Below, piece by piece: positions 62,542 to 64,000 of a stretch of DNA of 64,000 bases. The notes beneath the pieces were generated by a model. It saw only the letters and a list, made by a program, of their open reading frames with translations, was not told the origin of the DNA and did not search any database. Source of the DNA: Acanthochlamys bracteata (Eukaryota; Streptophyta; Magnoliopsida; Pandanales; Velloziaceae); contig CM034127.1 in NCBI GenBank assembly GCA_019914995.1, positions 3,968,001 to 4,032,000 of the forward strand. The letters run 5' to 3'. The position numbers and the translations under genes are program-made. Each line of letters opens with the position of its first letter. Position 1 is the stretch's first letter.

Positions 62542-64000
62542 ATGTCTTATCTTCCTTCAATGAGCACCATGGAGTTGTTCTCGAAAAGAGTTTTATTCTA
62601 CTTCTTCTTGCTGAAGCTCTCAATGTCTCTTTGCGTCTACCTCGTCGTAGCTGACCCACCAGAAGATTCAGTCAAGTGCTCGTCCACGGGGAACACCAAC
62701 TGCACCATTACCAACTATCTCGGAGTCTTTCCTGACAGATCAACATGCCGCTCTGGGGAAGCTGTCTACCCGACAACAGAAGCAGAGCTCATCAATGCAG
62801 TCGCTAAAGCAACCGCCGCTAAACGGAAGATGAAGGCGGCGACTCGGTACTCACACAGCATTCCAAAACTAGCCTGCCCTGGCGGTGACGATGGGCTTAT
62901 TATTAGTACAAAGTTCCTGAATAAGACTCTGGGTATTGATCCGTCCACAATGCTTGCAACGATGGAGAGTGGTGTTACGGTCGAGGACTTCATTTCTACT
63001 GCTGCTAATAGCGGGCTTGCACTTCCTTACACGCCGTACTGGGGCGGAGTTACTATCGGAGGGCTGCTAGCTACTGGAGCTCATGGGAGTTCATTGTATG
63101 GCAAGGGTAGTGCAGTACATGAGTATGTTGTTGGCCTTCGCATTGTAACGCCTGCTTCTGCAGATGAGGGTTATGCGAAGGTTCGGTCACTTGTTGCCGG
63201 AGACCCTGACTTGGATGCAGCTAAGGTCTCATTAGGAGTTTTAGGGGTTATTTCACAGGTAAACTTTGTGAAGTAACCTTTCAATATAAAAGTTTAATTA
63301 AGCTGACGAATATAGCATGCAGCAGAAGTGCTGACTTATGTTTTTTTGTGCTTTGAGGTGACCTTGCAATTGGAGCCACTGTTCAAGCGATCAATCACAT
63401 ACACGAAGGTAGATGACTCGGACTTAGCAGAGCAAGCTGTAATCTTTGGCAACCAGCACGAGTTCGCCGACATGACATGGCTCCCAGGACATGGCAAAGT
63501 TGTCTACAGGCTTGACGACCGCGTTACCAACAATGTTTCCGGCAATGGCCTCTACGACTTCATCGGTTTTAGACCTAAAGCCACTTTATTGCTCGAGGCA
63601 AACCGATTAACAGGTTGGCATACGTACACAAAATCTCCATTCATGCTTTAGTATGCTCATGTAATTAAATACCTCTTTGATTTTATGCCTGAAGAGGAGA
63701 TACTTGAAGCGACAAAAGATTCAAACGGGACATGTGTGGATTCAGCGATTGTATCAAACACGCTTTATATAGCAGCATATGGATTGACCAACGATGGAGT
63801 TCTGTTCACGGGTTACCCAGTCGTCGGCTACCAGCACAGAATACAATCTTCTGCAAGCTGCCTCGACGGTCCAAAAGACGGATTGCTCACTGCATGCAAT
63901 TGGGATCCAAGAATCAATGGCCAGTTTTACCACCAGGCAGGAATCAGCATCGGGCTATCGAAAGTAAAGGATTTCATTCTTGATATACAGAAGCTTAGAG
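62542..64000 (+). CDS. L-gulonolactone oxidase-type FAD-linked oxidase (GULLO family), 5' part
   Basis: Exons 62542-63258, 63358-63613 and 63695 to the window edge join in frame; the gene continues beyond 64000. About 440 residues of an expected 570-600 are visible. A hydrophobic N-terminal signal ([20 protein letters not shown]) precedes a secreted-type domain. The family's start motif is [20 protein letters not shown]. The FAD-binding-4 domain follows: [39 protein letters not shown] and [24 protein letters not shown]. The second exon ([20 protein letters not shown]) starts the sugar-lactone oxidase domain. Plant GULLOs oxidise L-gulono-1,4-lactone towards ascorbate, usually weakly; substrate specificity cannot be read here. 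Three in-frame Met codons are possible starts (62542, 62560, 62569). Intron 2 ends at an unusual AAG before AGGAGATACTT. Confidence 0.9.

Overview
This is a stretch of plant nuclear chromosome, most likely from a core eudicot. Intron-rich genes with canonical GT..AG junctions lie in very AT-rich intergenic DNA full of small DNA transposons. I could not name the species. The order PHD-finger gene, CID-type RNA-binding gene, zinc alcohol dehydrogenase, glutaredoxin-like gene matches, from memory, Arabidopsis neighbourhoods around At1g32760-At1g32810 and At4g10600-At4g10630, so this looks like old conserved synteny.

Layout: 1-1.6 kb is AT-rich with one Tourist-like MITE. A single-exon PPR gene (1640-3145, minus) and an eight-exon PHD-finger gene (3603-10494, minus) follow; the PHD gene's last intron holds a tRNA-derived SINE-like piece. 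10.5-16.5 kb is transposon ground: a hAT-type element with an exact 8-bp target duplication and an unusual 1.9-kb Tourist-like element that seems to carry a captured host-gene fragment (UTR-like sequence, intron, broken coding frame). A ten-exon CID-type PAM2/RRM gene fills 16.5-21.8 kb. A truncated alcohol dehydrogenase pseudogene (23.7 kb) precedes the intact eight-exon ADH gene (28.2-30.2 kb). 30.5-33.6 kb holds fossil Ty1/copia pieces and hAT-like ends. Then come a chloroplast small heat-shock protein gene with heat-shock elements (35.1-36.1 kb, minus), a DUF4228 gene (36.9-37.5 kb, minus), a glutaredoxin-like gene (41.4-42.4 kb, plus), a GROWTH-REGULATING FACTOR gene with a miR396 site (45.1-46.8 kb, minus), an ATX1-type copper chaperone with a GC-AG intron (52.5-54.1 kb, minus), a second copia fossil (57.2-58.0 kb), an eight-copy ~129-bp tandem array (60.8-61.8 kb) and the 5' part of an L-gulonolactone-oxidase-type gene running off the right edge.

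The genes are independent single-promoter plant genes, not a pathway cluster. The least explained object is the 12.7-14.6 kb Pack-MITE-like element. Other useful results are the exact exon models worked out here. They include a hidden last exon and a probable in-frame small intron in the GRF gene, and a 9-bp first coding exon in the copper chaperone gene.
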